From contig MNCI01001305.1 of assembly GCA_015680685.1 (NCBI GenBank), positions 232,811-294,810 of the forward strand: a stretch of 62,000 nucleotides of DNA. Direction: 5' to 3'. The DNA is from Gnetum montanum (lineage: Eukaryota > Streptophyta > Gnetopsida > Gnetales > Gnetaceae). The position numbers and the translations under genes were made by a program. The first letter of the stretch is position 1. The number at the start of each line of letters is the position of its first letter. Of the stretch, positions 12,665 to 24,442 are shown in pieces. The notes beneath the pieces are model-generated. The model was not told the origin of the DNA, made no database searches, and saw nothing but the letters and a program-made list of their open reading frames with translations.

Positions 12665-13929
12665 TGAAACACCATAAAGAAAATTCATGTTGTAACTTGT
12701 AACCTTCACCATCCAAATTGAGGTAAAATTTTATTGTAAATGTAACATTTGTAGCCCATGAGCTACGATTTTGCATATTTTAACATTTTGGGGTTGAAAA
12801 TGCCTTATAATTTGCTATTGCCTCACTTCCCATGTGAAAAAGGTAATGTCATGTCTATGTTTGGGCTTCAAAAGGATGAAACTGTATTGGGAACTACCAA
12901 TTTGGCATTTTTCATGGGTTTTATAGTGGTCATGGCCTTTACTAAGATGGAACTACACACACCCAACATTGAAGTTGTTGGGTTTTTCATTTTTCCATCA
13001 ATGGCTAGCATAGTCATCACAATTTCTAGTAGTTGTAGCATGGCCAGTGTAGTCATCAAAAATTCTCAGCAATCTTCACATGACTAGCATAGTCACCATA
13101 TTTCCTAGCAAATTTCAACAATTCCATTTTAGCTCTCCAAGGCCAACATAGTTGAGGTGAAGCTAGCGTAGTAACAAAAGTCTATTTACTACTTATAGTA
13201 TTTAGTGTGGTTTTGATGGCCTTAGGATGTCAAAACTTGTCATAAATGGAAAACTACACTAAAAATAATTTCCTTCTACTCCTAAAAATTGCATCAATAT
13301 GTCAAAAATCATAATAGGAAATTTGCAGCACTAAATTGAACATCAGAAGCCTATTTAAATAAAATTTGAACACTTTAAAAGGACATTTTTGGCAAATTGG
13401 CAATGGGCTAAGCATTGGAGACTCTCAGTGTATTGTCTAGTAGCAAAAATTAAATAATTTAGCCTTGTTTTTGTACAACCAATGCATCATATCCACATCT
13501 AAGAACCAATGAGGAGTTTTCCAAAGTTGGAGCTTAGAAGCACCTAGATTATACAATCAACTACAAAACACAGACTACTGGGTTCACCAAATCTTAGTCA
13601 CCATTTGGGTAACTCCTTGTGTATCTAGGCATACACTTATATACCTTGAAACTTTGCTCTTATAATATTTTTATTATTTTAATAAAAATGAATACTTCAT
13701 TTATTTGTGCAAGCTTATTCAAAGTTTGAGTTTTATGCTTTTTCTTAGATTAGATTTACATTTTTATTTAACGTTTTTACACTTGTTAACACTCCTCAAG
13801 TCCCTGGGTGATCAACAAGACCATCTAGGATGCTTTGTATCCTCTTCTTAGAGGCCCTTCGGATTCAAAATTAAAATATTTGACTAGGTATTTTCAATTT
13901 TCTAGCAACTAAATTTTTTAGATGTTACA
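12665..13929 (+). repeat. 3' LTR of element A
   Basis: It starts TGAAACACCATAAAG and ends TTTTTAGATGTTACA (TG...CA). The LTR of F (minus) is homologous over its length, including the shared ACTTCCCATGTGAAAAAGG-like block. Near the 3' end, AAGTCCCTGGGTGATCAACA is the counterpart of AAGTCCCTGTCTGATTGACC in the LTRs of B and C. Several CTAGCATAGTC/CCAGTGTAGTC repeats lie at 13000-13170. A 109-codon frame inside it (12758-13087) has no coding similarity. Confidence 0.75.
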
Positions 13930-15266
13930 ATGAACTACAAATCTTACATTTTACAATAAAATTCTAGCCTAAAGTTTAACAGTAAAGATTACAATACCAA
14001 AGAGTTGCAACATGAATTTTCTTGATAGTGTTTCATTGGCCTCTTTTTGTCAATGTTTGGAGGATTAACCAAAGAGACATCGACAAAGAATATGAAACAC
14101 CACTACATGTCCATTACCAACATTTCCTCTCTATGCTTGATTTTGTAGTGTTGAACCATGCCAAGGGGTACTTTTGATGATGGATAAGGTTATGAAAAGG
14201 TGATATAAGTTAAAGGCTATATTTTGGTCATGAGGGAACAATCATAATGTTAAGAATGAGTTCCAAATGTTAACATCACAGTTATGGTTATGGCAATAAT
14301 ATTATGGTTAATCAATGTAATCTCTGAACTTCCTACTTCAAAGTGTTGATCATTTGGTAATGTTTTTGAGGAATTGACACCTCACTCAAATATTTCTTTA
14401 GCCATTAGACTTCTTCCTTTGCTTGTTTGGAACCACTAGTCTATCTTGTGGTCTTCATTGGCCTTTCAACTTCTTGGCAATTTGTTTCCTCATTTTTTTT
14501 TGAGGTGAAACCTTCATTACGTTTCATTACCATAGCTAGGTTTGATTTGGTTTTCCCATTGAATGCGATGTATTACATTCAAAGGACTCATTGGTGGAGC
14601 ACAATGAAGAAAAATTCATATGCCCATAATGCATGAATGTCAATGTAGGTCATCATTATCCTTTAGGTCAAGGAAGGTCATGATTAGGCTACAAGACTGG
14701 GCTTAAGGAATGGTAATGGAAATGATGTGAAAAAAGCACTCTTGGTACAACAAGACAAATTTACCAAATATTATGCATTGAGTTAACAAGGCAACTTATT
14801 TTCAAGATGATTTTTACTTCTATAATAACCTCTAGGCTTCATCCTACAAGCACAAATCCAAGAGGAAAAGAAAACAAGTCAAAGAAAACTTATTGTTACA
14901 AGATAATTCATAGGGCCACATGGGATAATCAGTAGACTAGGTCACCATACATTACCATTGTTACAACATAGAGAGATTTGTGTAATGCACATTATATTTA
15001 CAAAGCTTATAGTTCATTAATTATGCAAAATAGAGAGATAGAGATAGATAAAGCATGTGCAAGTTCTCTTATTATTGGGTGTAAGGGTTGTTAATGTCAA
15101 ATATTAGTTTGTACCTATAAGAAGACTATGTTAGATGTAATAAGGCTTTAGATAGGAATAATTGACAAGATTGGCCAATGTATTTTCATCCATGTCTACT
15201 ACTCTAAAGGCTTCATTACCATAGGCCTTAATGACCAAGAAAGGTCCTTCCTATTTGGATGAGAAT
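13930..15266 (-). mobile_element. Element D: relic with LTR fragment and 3' end
   Basis: On the minus strand, an integrase C-terminal remnant (15266-15150), a non-coding 3' leader (15150-14050), a polypurine tract (14049-14036) and the first 106 bases of a 3' LTR (14035-13930) follow in order. The LTR is broken by the insertion of A at 13929/13930; its remainder should lie left of A, outside the window. On the right, D is cut at 15266/15267 by the LTR of F. Confidence 0.65.
15150..15266 (-). pseudogene. Integrase C-terminal remnant of element D
   Basis: The minus strand reads TFSSK*EGPFLVIKAYGNEA then FRVVDMDENTLANLVN. It aligns with the pol ends of C (KFSAKWEGSHVVTKAFGNGA, about 34740) and B (KFLEN*EGPFVVTKAYENGS, about 52030). 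This is the end of the integrase region. The remainder is interrupted by F. Confidence 0.65.
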
Positions 15267-16642
15267 GTAGCACCTAGAAAATTTGGTTGCCAAAGAACCA
15301 AAACTCCCAAGCAATGAACACCTAACCTTGAATCATAAGGGCCTTCAAAAAATAGGATCCAAGATGTCCAGGTTGGTCTTATCAATAATTGAGGAACTTA
15401 CAAAGTATAAACAAAAATAAAAATAGGAATAGACTTACAGATTCAAACAAAAATAAATTAACATAGAAAGTAAACTTTAAAATAAATATATAGTACAAAT
15501 GAACTAAAAACTTTATTAAATGAAAGTGTAAAGTTCAAATAGTACAGATGGTATGCTCAAATGCACAAGAAGTTGGCTTGGATGGAACTTGAAGCCTATT
15601 GGAGCTAGCAGGATGTCTTATGCAATCGATCTCTATAGTCTAGATACTTCCAATTCTAATCACTTAAAACTCATTATTGGTTTGGACTAAAATCTAAACC
15701 TTTGGGGTGAAAATGGTGTGAATAATGGTGTTTGACATTGGCAATAGTGGAACTACATTAAGAGTCTTGATTCTCAGCTAGATTCCAATTACTTCCAAAA
15801 GCCTTACAAATGCCAAGAAATGGATGTAAAATGCCTGAAGCTACAAGGGTTGATAGCTTGCTTGGTTACAAAAATGTTTAGAAACTTAATTTGGTGTTCA
15901 AGCTTGGGTTTTATAGGCTTTAGGTTGCTAATTTTAGGCTACAAATTACTATCTTGATTGCTGACAAATCGGTGTCTATCTGCAAGTGTAATGGCTACAA
16001 TTACTAATGTATTTGACCATTTCTAATGAGTTTTGATGTACCAAGGTCATCAAAACCAATCAACATACTAAAAATAGTAAATGAACTTTTGAGACTATGC
16101 TAGCCTTCACCCCAACTATGCTGGCCTTGGAAGACTATGCTAATATCTATTGAAATCTGTTGAAATATGATGACTACACTAGTCTTGTTGCCACCACCAA
16201 AAAATGTTATGACTATGCTGGCCATTGCTAGAAAAATGGAAAACCCAATAATACCAATGTTGACCTTGCAGCTATGCTAGGCTTTGTGATGACTCCATTA
16301 AGTGTTGCTGGGAAAAATGAAAATCCAACACCATCTACACTGAGGGTAGATATTTTTAGTGTAGTTGAGGTTGTGCCTCCATAAAAACTGATGAAAATGC
16401 CAAATTGGGTAGTTCCCAAGGCATCGTTTACCTTTCCAAGCCCATATATAGACATGATCACACTTTTTCCACTTGGGAAGTAAGGCAATAGTAACTTATG
16501 AAGCATTTTTCAACCCCAACAAGTTAAAGTATGCAAGATTGTAGCTCATGGGCTACCAAACTTACATTTTCAATGAATTCTTACCTCAAGTTGAATGGTA
16601 AAGGTTAGTGGTTACAACATGCATTTTCTAGATGGTGTTTCA
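15267..16642 (-). repeat. 3' LTR of element F
   Basis: The minus strand begins TGAAACACCATCTAGAAAAT and ends AATTTTCTAGGTGCTACA. It is homologous to the 3' LTR of A along its length. A polypurine tract directly outside (16656-16643) makes it the 3' LTR of a minus-strand element. It interrupts the integrase remnant of D. Frames inside (for example 16228-16506, minus) are not supported as genes. Confidence 0.7.
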
Positions 16643-16970
16643 TTGGCCCCTCTTTGTTGATGTCTGGAGGATTGACTGGAGAGACATAAATAGAGAATAC
16701 AAAACACCATTGTAAGCCCATCACCAATGTTTCCTCTCTTCACTTGATCCTATAGTGTCAAACCATGCCAAAGAGTGCTTATGATAATGGGATAAGGTTA
16801 TCATAAGGTGATAACATTTTTAGGTTATGTATGATCATGAGGTTCAACAATGAGTTCCATAAGTTAATATCATGGATATGATACGATAATGATACATTGA
16901 ATAATAAATAAGGTCTTTACACTTCATGCATTGAAGTGTTGGTCACTTGGTAATGTTTTTGAGGAACTGA
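16643..16970 (-). mobile_element. 3' leader of element F
   Basis: It starts with the polypurine tract and matches the 3' leaders of D and A up to GTAATGTTTTTGAGGAACTG at about 16967. The homology then stops abruptly, where G appears to have inserted. No coding sequence is present. Confidence 0.6.
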
Positions 16971-17784
16971 TGAATTAAGGTTTGCTAGGCCCCAATATTG
17001 GGTAAATGATATCAGGTACGCGATATCATAGCCTAGATATGATATTGTATACATAATATCATGATTCCTATGTCAACCTCTAAATATAGCATTCAAGTGC
17101 ACAATGAAGGAGTTTTTTGGTAAGTCTTTAGGTCAAGTCTTTTTGTTAGTTTTTAGTTAGCTTTTAGTTCTTTTCCCAAGTGCATGTCCATTGTGTGATG
17201 CTTATAATTGTATAGAACCTTTGTATGAGTGTGACGTACTTGGACACGCACACAATCAACAATAAAGATTGAGATTACTCCATCAGTGCAACATTCACTT
17301 AGCTTTTAGTTGTTTTAATTGTTAATTATTTATTGTTTTTTTCTTAGTTAATATTTCTTTTATTGTCATTTACGATTCTTGTTGTTCACATGGAATGAGT
17401 ACATATTAATCATGAACATTTAAGTGTAACTACATGGTAACCTAATGGCATAACAAGTAGTGCTTTGAGTAATGTGCACTTGGTAACCTCAGAAGTAGTA
17501 CATGAAGTCCAAGATGCATATAGATGATTAAGGATATATGCTCATCACTCTTAGGCTAGCTTAGATTTTATTTCCTATTGCTTATTAGCTTAATCAAGTT
17601 ATTTCTCATTGTCTTTAGGAGTAGCATAGTATTAGAAATCACATCATACACCTCACTTTGGACTAAACCATACGTGAAAAAGCAAATACTAGTCTAGATG
17701 GGAAGATAGCAAACTACGATCAATGTATAACTATCTAGGTTCCATAACAAGTCCATCTATGGAGTTCGATCAGATCACACGTAC
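16971..17784 (+). repeat. Probable 5' LTR of element G, left part
   Basis: Homology to F and D ends at about 16970. A plausible LTR start TGAATTAAGG follows. An AATAAAG polyadenylation-like signal lies near 17262 in CAACAATAAAGATTGAG. The remaining 48 bases lie beyond B at 55857-55904, directly before a primer-binding site. B is inserted near the 3' end of this LTR. The left border is inferred from the loss of homology, not from a second LTR copy. Confidence 0.5.
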
Positions 17785-19772
17785 TGAAACACCATAAAAT
17801 TTCAGGACCCTGATGCTTCAATAGAGTCTTGAAATTTGGGTAAGGATTTCCATAAGTGTAGCATCATGATGAACAACGTAGGCACTGGGGGTGGATAGTA
17901 CAGTCTAGCAAGTTTTCTATCTCCAGGGTTGATGGGCTGGCTGAACTCTCTAGCCTGCCCAACTTGACATTTGACCTAGTTGATGGTTTACTGAGGGACC
18001 ATGCTAGGAGCTGCCAAAAGTGTTTAGGATGAGCTAAAAAATTTGGCAAGTTTTCTAATGGAGAAGCCTGCTATGCTACGTTACACTACATGGCATAGCA
18101 AGTCTTGAGGAGACCAATCAAACATCCAGGATGCAAATTGATAACAATTTAGTCCTCTGGAGCAATATGGCATGGCAGAGTATGGTGAATTCTATTAAAA
18201 ATCATCTCAATCTGAGTGCTACGTTGTGCTACACTACGCAGCATAACATAACATAGTAAGGATGTACTTCGACAACACTCCTACTTGAATAACTCCAACA
18301 AGGTAAAAGTACTTATCCTTGCTTCAACTATTAAATAGGTTTGCTCTGCTAACACACCAGGACATGACAAACATCCTATGATAAAATTTTTGCACAATGA
18401 GTCAAGATTCAGCCAACATTGGGTGTTATGCAGTGTAGCACAGCATAGTAAGGACAAAACGCACAAACGTCCCTCTGCCAAATGGTTCTAGGAAGGGGAT
18501 TGTACTTGGCAACACTTCGATCTCCAAAAATGTATGTCCCACTTAGCTCTCAGGTCTCTTGACAAAACATTGCAGAGTAGACAAGGATGCATGTCATATT
18601 GGCTACTACACTGCGCTATGCTACATAGCGTAGCATAGCTTAGCAAGGATGAAAAACAACAAAATGTCCCAAGGATGAACTCAGCAAGAAAAACTTCTTT
18701 CTAGACTAGCTGTTATACTATGCAATGCTACGCAACATAGCACAGTGTAGCGTATAGCTATTCATGCTACACTAACACGCTAGGTAGCGTAAGTAGTGTA
18801 AAACTTGCCTAGAAGTATTAAGATGTCCTCGGTTAGATCCAGAACTTGTTGGCAATGATCATTCTCATCCTAGCATCTCTTCAATAGCAAGTTTGCTTCA
18901 TTTTGCACCCCCCTGAACTATCCCCAAAGTTGTTCCTATGCTTAACCCTACTCACAAGAGTAGGGAAGACATAGTCCTGGAGCAAAGGCTCCACTTTGCA
19001 TTCACTATTGGTAGTTTTCTTTACAAGGAACATAGTAGTTCACTGGACTTTAGCACATGCAGAATGAATGGTATGGTCATAGTATGGTAAGTTTCACATC
19101 CAATACTACACAGTAGCACATTTGCATTTTGTGGAAAACCCAGGACACGTGGCATCTAAACCACATTTTTCTCCTACACCTGTCCCTATAAATACCCTAA
19201 TGAACAATGTTCAAAGGGTTGTCTTTTGAAGGATTAGCTTTTTGCATAGTTGGATTGGCTTGGCTTCTGATATGTTTGGCTTTTGAGCATTTTTGGCATT
19301 CTAGCATTTTGGCTTCTTGGCAACTAGTCTTGGCAAGCAGAAGGACTTTGTTAGCAAGCTGTTAACAAGAGTTAAAGGGTTTGTGACCATACTACTTCAT
19401 TGTAGGTTGTGCTTGTCCCCACTGCCATCTATTGTATACCTTCTTCATTCAAGCAAAGATTAGATCCCCCGATCTTGGGGTGGTTCACTTCTCACCTAAG
19501 CCTATTTCATTTTGTTTTGTTATTTTCATGTTTTTGCATTATTCTTAATCCATTCACATTTGCCACTTATTGTTCAATGCACATATAACATTTTTAATAA
19601 CCAACATTTACGAAAGGTTATTGTACACCGGTTAAGTCCCTGTCTGATTGACCAAACAATTTAGGGCACCTCATTTCCATTTCTCTCCAACACGATCCTT
19701 GCACAGATCCAGGGTTAGGCTATACCTGGTAACCTCTCAGTGTTCCAGCCATCGATGTTTTTGGTCATTACA
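17785..19772 (+). repeat. 5' LTR of element B
   Basis: It runs from TGAAACACCATAAAATTTCA to TTTTTGGTCATTACA and pairs with 53859-55851 along its length. A TATAAATA box lies at 19187-19194. AAGTCCCTGTCTGATTGACC near 19634 is shared with the LTR of C. CTACGCTATGC-type palindromes lie at about 18070, 18225, 18430, 18615 and 18715. The many C/T and G/A differences between the two LTRs indicate an old insertion. Confidence 0.9.
19187..19194 (+). promoter_or_regulatory. TATA box of the 5' LTR of B
   Basis: TATAAATA in context CCCTATAAATACCCTAATGA is conserved in the 3' LTR (55259-55266) and in both LTRs of C on the minus strand (32381-32374, 49331-49324). It is the likely core promoter of the genomic RNA. 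Confidence 0.65.
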
Positions 19773-19777
19773 ATTTT

Positions 19778-19796
19778 TGGCACTAGAAGAAGGACC
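19778..19796 (+). promoter_or_regulatory. Primer-binding site of element B
   Basis: TGGCACTAGAAGAAGGACC lies five bases inside the LTR end and aligns with TGGTGCTAGAAGGAGGGCC in C. It is the site for the tRNA primer of minus-strand synthesis. The tRNA was not identified. Confidence 0.7.
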
Positions 19797-20128
19797 CTTT
19801 GTTCCCTTTCTATGTATCACAGGTAATCTTGCATGCTATATATACCCCATCATCTACTAGTGTAGACATGACACCCTTGTGGTTTTCTACTCACCATGTG
19901 GTGCAGACTGGTCGCAACGATGGTTCCTTTGGGACCCAGCAGGACTAAAGCGTCCAACCGATTGCTCACTTTGTAGTGTTTACTCTATTTACTATCCCAC
20001 ATTACCTGCACCTCGTGTGACGTAGCAAAACACCTAGCATAGCACTCCTGATTAGCATAACAGGTGCCTCCCTAGCGCACCTAGTTGCATTTTTTCTCTC
20101 TTTTATAGTTTTCACCTTACGACGAAAG

Positions 20129-23100
20129 ATGATTCCTATAACCACTATCACCACCACCTCAAATCTAGAGGTTCCCTACTTGGTCCAATTAGCCTGGTGC
20201 TGGCACCACACCAATCCCTTAAACTGTGCCACTTGTCATGAGAACTCTTGGCGTAAGACGCAGAGTGATATGAATTCCTCTATGAAAAATTCTAAGCGAA
20301 TCTACCCTTGGACCATCAAGAACTTGAAGACAAATGTAACTTTAAGTTCCTCCACCAAAATGGGAAGGAGTTCATCCCTACCCCTGATGTCATCATCCCA
20401 TTGACTGAACAATATCAATGGATCCTAGACCAGTTGATGCGAGTTAGTAGGTCCAGAGAATGGAACACAACATCTCATTATGACGAAGCATTCCAAGATA
20501 GATAGGAAGACTTGGACTTCCACTCTGAGGGTGGTAGCCAAACCTATGCTACAATCATCCAACCTACTACTGTCTTTCGATCTAACCCACTCTTTACATG
20601 TGTCCCCTTCGTGGTTACCACGACCCCGCCACAACCTACACTTATGTCAGCCATGGGTAGCCATCTCGTACCCTCTACATAACAGCAAGGGAGCCTTTCA
20701 ACTTCATTCCCAGTCACCTTTCCTTCTTAGTCTACCCCAGCAGCATACCCAAAATCAGTCATGGCTATGCTACCATACAGCCACACTTTGCCCATGTCTC
20801 AGTCACATTTGAGCTTCACCTCTAGTCCCTCATCTACACCTATCCCATTACTAGTGGCCAACCCAATCTCCAACGTGTGATGGGCATCAACCACCTCCTA
20901 CCTATTACACAACCCTCTCAAGTATCATACTATGTGCAACCCCAAGCACACCAGCCTCCACACGTAGTACAACCCAGCATAGGACTATGGGTTGCCCTAC
21001 CAACCAAGCAACCTATCAACCCCACAGCCCCACCAACGGCCGCTGCACCAACAGCACCACCCACTGGGTGGTGGATGGCCCAAGCAATACCATTCACAGG
21101 AGTGGCCACAACATCACCTCCCATAGGCCAAGCCATTGTCCCTACACTGCAACCCCCATCGGCACATATAACAACTGCTCAAGCATCCCTGCAACCATCT
21201 GCAATGTCGCCAAGTATGGATCAAGCTTTTCAACTTATCTAGACCCTCACTAAGAAAATAAAATGCCTCAAAGCTGCTAGTTTTCATAGAGTATAGGTCA
21301 TGAACTTTTACCATGATGATCCCATTAGCCTGGCCATTCCCAGGCTTATGGTACCCCTAGGGTACCACTCCCCCAATTTACAAAATACAATGGGGAGGGC
21401 AATCCCAATGCACATTTGGTAACATTTAGATCTGAATCTCTATTGTTGTAGCAATGGACACACACTATCATCCACATCTTTGCCATGTCCTTGATAGGCA
21501 AGGCTTTAGACTAGTACCATGCACTCCCATGCACCTCCATCTCAACTTTGGAGGAGCTGTTGAGTTAGTTCGTGACCCGTTTCAAGGATAACTTGAAATT
21601 GGAGGTCATGCTAGACCAGCTGATGAGTGTCAAACAAGACCCACTAGAGTCTGTGCAAAGATTTATACAGTGGTGGAGCACCACCTCAAATGAAATACAT
21701 GAGCCTATCACTGAGGCCCACCTATTGCCCATATTCAAGGGGGTAGTAAACAACTTTATCAAGTCAAAGCTTTACTACTTAGCCCCATGCTTCCTTAGTT
21801 AAGCCTTCACTTAGACCAAGAGCATCCAAGACACGGCCGAAGGTAACAAAGACCCAGCCTATGTCATGTACAAAAATGCACACCTTAAAAAAGACATAGA
21901 TAAGGGCAAAGCTGCAATAACCATGGTGGCTGCTATGGCCAATGAGACTAAGCCCAATAACAGCAATAATAAAAAGGTGGTCACAGCACCCACTAACACC
22001 ACATCTAGCTCAAGTAGCTCTAGTCAACCCTCAACATCAACACCTAAGGTGTCAACCTAGCCTAAGCCCAACTTCAAGCATAAGGATCGCTCAAAATACA
22101 TCCCTTTCCCTGTTAAGCCTTCAGAACTTCTGAAGCAACTATTACGAGCTTGGTATATATAGCACAAATGGATGTCAAAGGAAGTAATTAAATGGCATCA
22201 ATGGTATTGTGAGCTTCTTAGGAACCCCTCCTTGGCCACCCCCAATGAGCTATCAGTTCCTAAGAACTTTAAGCTGGAACATTTCTGTGACTATCACCAA
22301 CTATGTGGTCACAATATGAACTACTGTCTAGTGTTGAAAGATGATATACAACACATGATCGATTAGGGCAAGCTAGTCCTAGACGAAAGTAGTCCTGTTT
22401 TCCTAGAAAACCAGTCAATGCACGTTTACAAAGACCCCCTAAACACCAACAACATGGGGTAAACAATCAACATTATTGGCATTGATGGCAACATAGAACC
22501 ACCACAGCAACAGTTCATGGTGTGTATCCCTTTTTGAAATGTAGCAACCCCTACAACAATAAAAATGATGCCACGGTAACCATTTGTCCTTAAGGTCCCT
22601 CCTCAGACATCCACCCTTGCACCCTTTATGCTCAAAACTACACCGCTTGTGCCAACACCATAGGAACCATTCATTATTAAGGTGCCAAAACAACCAAGTG
22701 CTTCTACTACACAAAGTCAAGCAACGAAAGCAGTACCACAACCTCCCCATTCGAAAAAATGGGAAGAGCGTTTGACGAATAATATGGCTAGGGAACGTAT
22801 TGCATTAGGTCCCCCTAAGCCTACCCCTTTGTCCTCGATGCCCATGGCCCCCTCATCGTCAACAATTGATAAAACCATGCACACACAATTGTCACTGACT
22901 AGCCTGAGAAAATACAACCCTCAACCTGAAACTACCCCTCCTCAAGAGATTCATCTCCTAGGACGAATAGAAGAAGAAAAAGGTAACAAACAAAAGGATG
23001 GTAGGTAGGATCTCCTTAACACCCTCACCCAAGTTAAAAAAGCTCTAAAATAGAAAAATACAACTTTGAGCCTATATGACTTGGTAATGACATCCACTAC

Positions 23101-23278
23101 ACACCGCGAGGCCATGGTTCGCATGTTAATTTCCATACCAATTGATGAAAACATGCTGGTAGAGGAGAAGGTGATCCACACTGTTATGCTTCCCTCTATA
23201 GCCTAGGAACCATGGCAAACTTAGCTAACATTCCATGATGAGTCCATTAAGGATGATCCTAAAAAGGGTCAGGTGATA
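20129..23278 (+). pseudogene. gag: gag and linker of element B
   Basis: An ATG at 20129 begins a frame matching the start of C gag (TTTLDAFNAEVPFAVQ-like). Next come the conserved N-terminal segment (KFLHQNGKEFIPT, PLTEQYQWILDQL, about 20310-20450), a Pro/Thr/Ala-rich region (20600-21200), and the capsid-like core (FTKYNGEGNPNAHLVTF, about 21377-21427; EPITEAHLLPIFKGVVNNFI, about 21700-21760). A CCHC-like knuckle CDYHQLCGHNMNYC lies at 22286-22327. The linker ends with LYDLVMTSTTHREAM (about 23070-23115) before protease. Frame changes and stops are frequent, so the protein is not made intact. Confidence 0.85.
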
Positions 23279-23881
23279 ATGGCACCTATGTTCATCACAA
23301 TTTGAGTCAGTTAGTACAAGATCCAAAGGGTACACATTGATGACAAGGCCACTACTAATGTCATCCCCTTTCCCATAGTGGATAAATTGGGCTTGGTCGA
23401 TCAAATCAAGCTCACGACAACATCTTGCTTAAAATCATTTAATGGGGTACGTGTGCTAGTAAAAGGAACTGTCCATATTAACTTTCTGGTAGGGGACCAG
23501 TTCCCCACAAGTGTAGTGTTCATAGTGATAGCGGAGATGCCTAGGTTCAACCTGATCCTGAGGAGGTCATGGTTGGCCCAGTTGAGGGCCGTTTCCTCAC
23601 CAATACACTAGAAAATCCACTTACCCTACGTAGGAGGAGAAGTGGTAATTCATGGCAATGAAGTGGCTCCCCGAGCCATAAACAATGTAGGAATGGAGTA
23701 AGGTTCAAAGATCAAAATCTCTGAAAACCAAACCCCTGTTCAAACTAAAATGCCTGAACAAGTCAAAACTAGTCCAAACAAAGAAGCAACATGGGCTGAG
23801 CTGCCCTTTTAGGTAGTAGATGATGACATAGAGGAGTATCATAACAAAGCCTCCCAGCCATATGCATTACCAAGCCCATGA
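23279..23881 (+). pseudogene. Aspartic protease module of element B
   Basis: The active-site loop reads VHIDDKATTNVIPF (23330-23371); the Gly of the usual D-x-G-A is Lys here. LILRRSWLAQL (about 23550-23580) is the second conserved motif, with Gly changed to Arg. After stops the frame runs to WAELPF, a TAG at 23810-23812, then to a TGA at 23879-23881. The GT directly after the TAG aligns with a GT in C and may be a splice donor. This protease would process gag-pol; the copy is dead. Confidence 0.8.
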
Positions 23882-24059
23882 TGGCTTAGGAAGTAGCTGC
23901 GAGAATGATCGTCATTTGCGTTAGCGTGATTACTCCACTTCTTGCACCATGATTAATGCTTGCATCAATGTAACGTTCACTATTTACATTGTTTTCTTTG
24001 TATTCATTGTTTACGTTAGCGTCCCCCTCATTGTTTACATTGTTTACATTATGTCCATT

Positions 24060-24262
24060 GTTTGCATCACTAAATGGTGCACTAAGGCCTAAAACTGGTA
24101 ATTTTTTTCTTATCACCTTACATAAGGTCCAAAATAACCTAAAACTAGCGAAGGCCCAAAATGGCCTAAGACTAGCAATGGCCCAAAATGGCCTAAAACT
24201 AGCCACGACCTAGAATGGCCTTAAACTACTCATCGCAGCCCACCAAGGCCTAAAACTGGCGA
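24060..24262 (+). repeat. Hairpin-motif array after protease of B
   Basis: About six units of the type GGCCTAAAACTAGC are spaced about 30 bases apart, for example at 24087, 24136, 24165 and 24194. They match the element-wide motif in sense orientation. Just left (23960-24065) is a low-complexity run of CATTGTTTACATT-like repeats; the Asn-rich frame on its minus strand is a by-product of that repeat. Confidence 0.75.
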
Positions 24263-24442
24263 CTTTACTACCCCGAAGCAATAACAAAAAAACATTGATA
24301 AAAACAAAAAAAATATAATAAATGAAACACATTAACCAAAATGAAATAAACTATTTCAAATTTATTCTTCATTCAATGATTATCAATAATGTTTACAAAT
24401 CAATCAAATTCAAAGCAAAAAATAAAATTTTGCATCACCACA

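Larger units (their letters stand above)
187..13929 (+). mobile_element. Element A: old pol-less Ty3/gypsy (Tat-like) relic
   Basis: A residual 5' LTR end (187-243), a decayed primer site, broken gag (1375-2035 and 5155-7230), a protease remnant (7488-7800), non-coding DNA with a tandem array (8630-10640), a polypurine tract and a 3' LTR (12665-13929) follow in element order. No reverse transcriptase, RNase H or integrase similarity was found between 7800 and 12650, so A was non-autonomous or lost pol by deletion. A roughly 3-kb unassigned stretch splits its gag. The right end lies in the LTR of relic D, which resumes at 13930. Confidence 0.75.

Noticed and set aside
12758-13087. A 109-codon open frame
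   Set aside because: It lies wholly in the 3' LTR of A, and the homologous LTR of F does not keep the frame.
23886-24206. Asn-rich minus-strand frame next to the protease of B
   Set aside because: It is the translation of a CATTGTTTACATT-type low-complexity repeat. The antisense gene of B already ends at 24443 by alignment to C.
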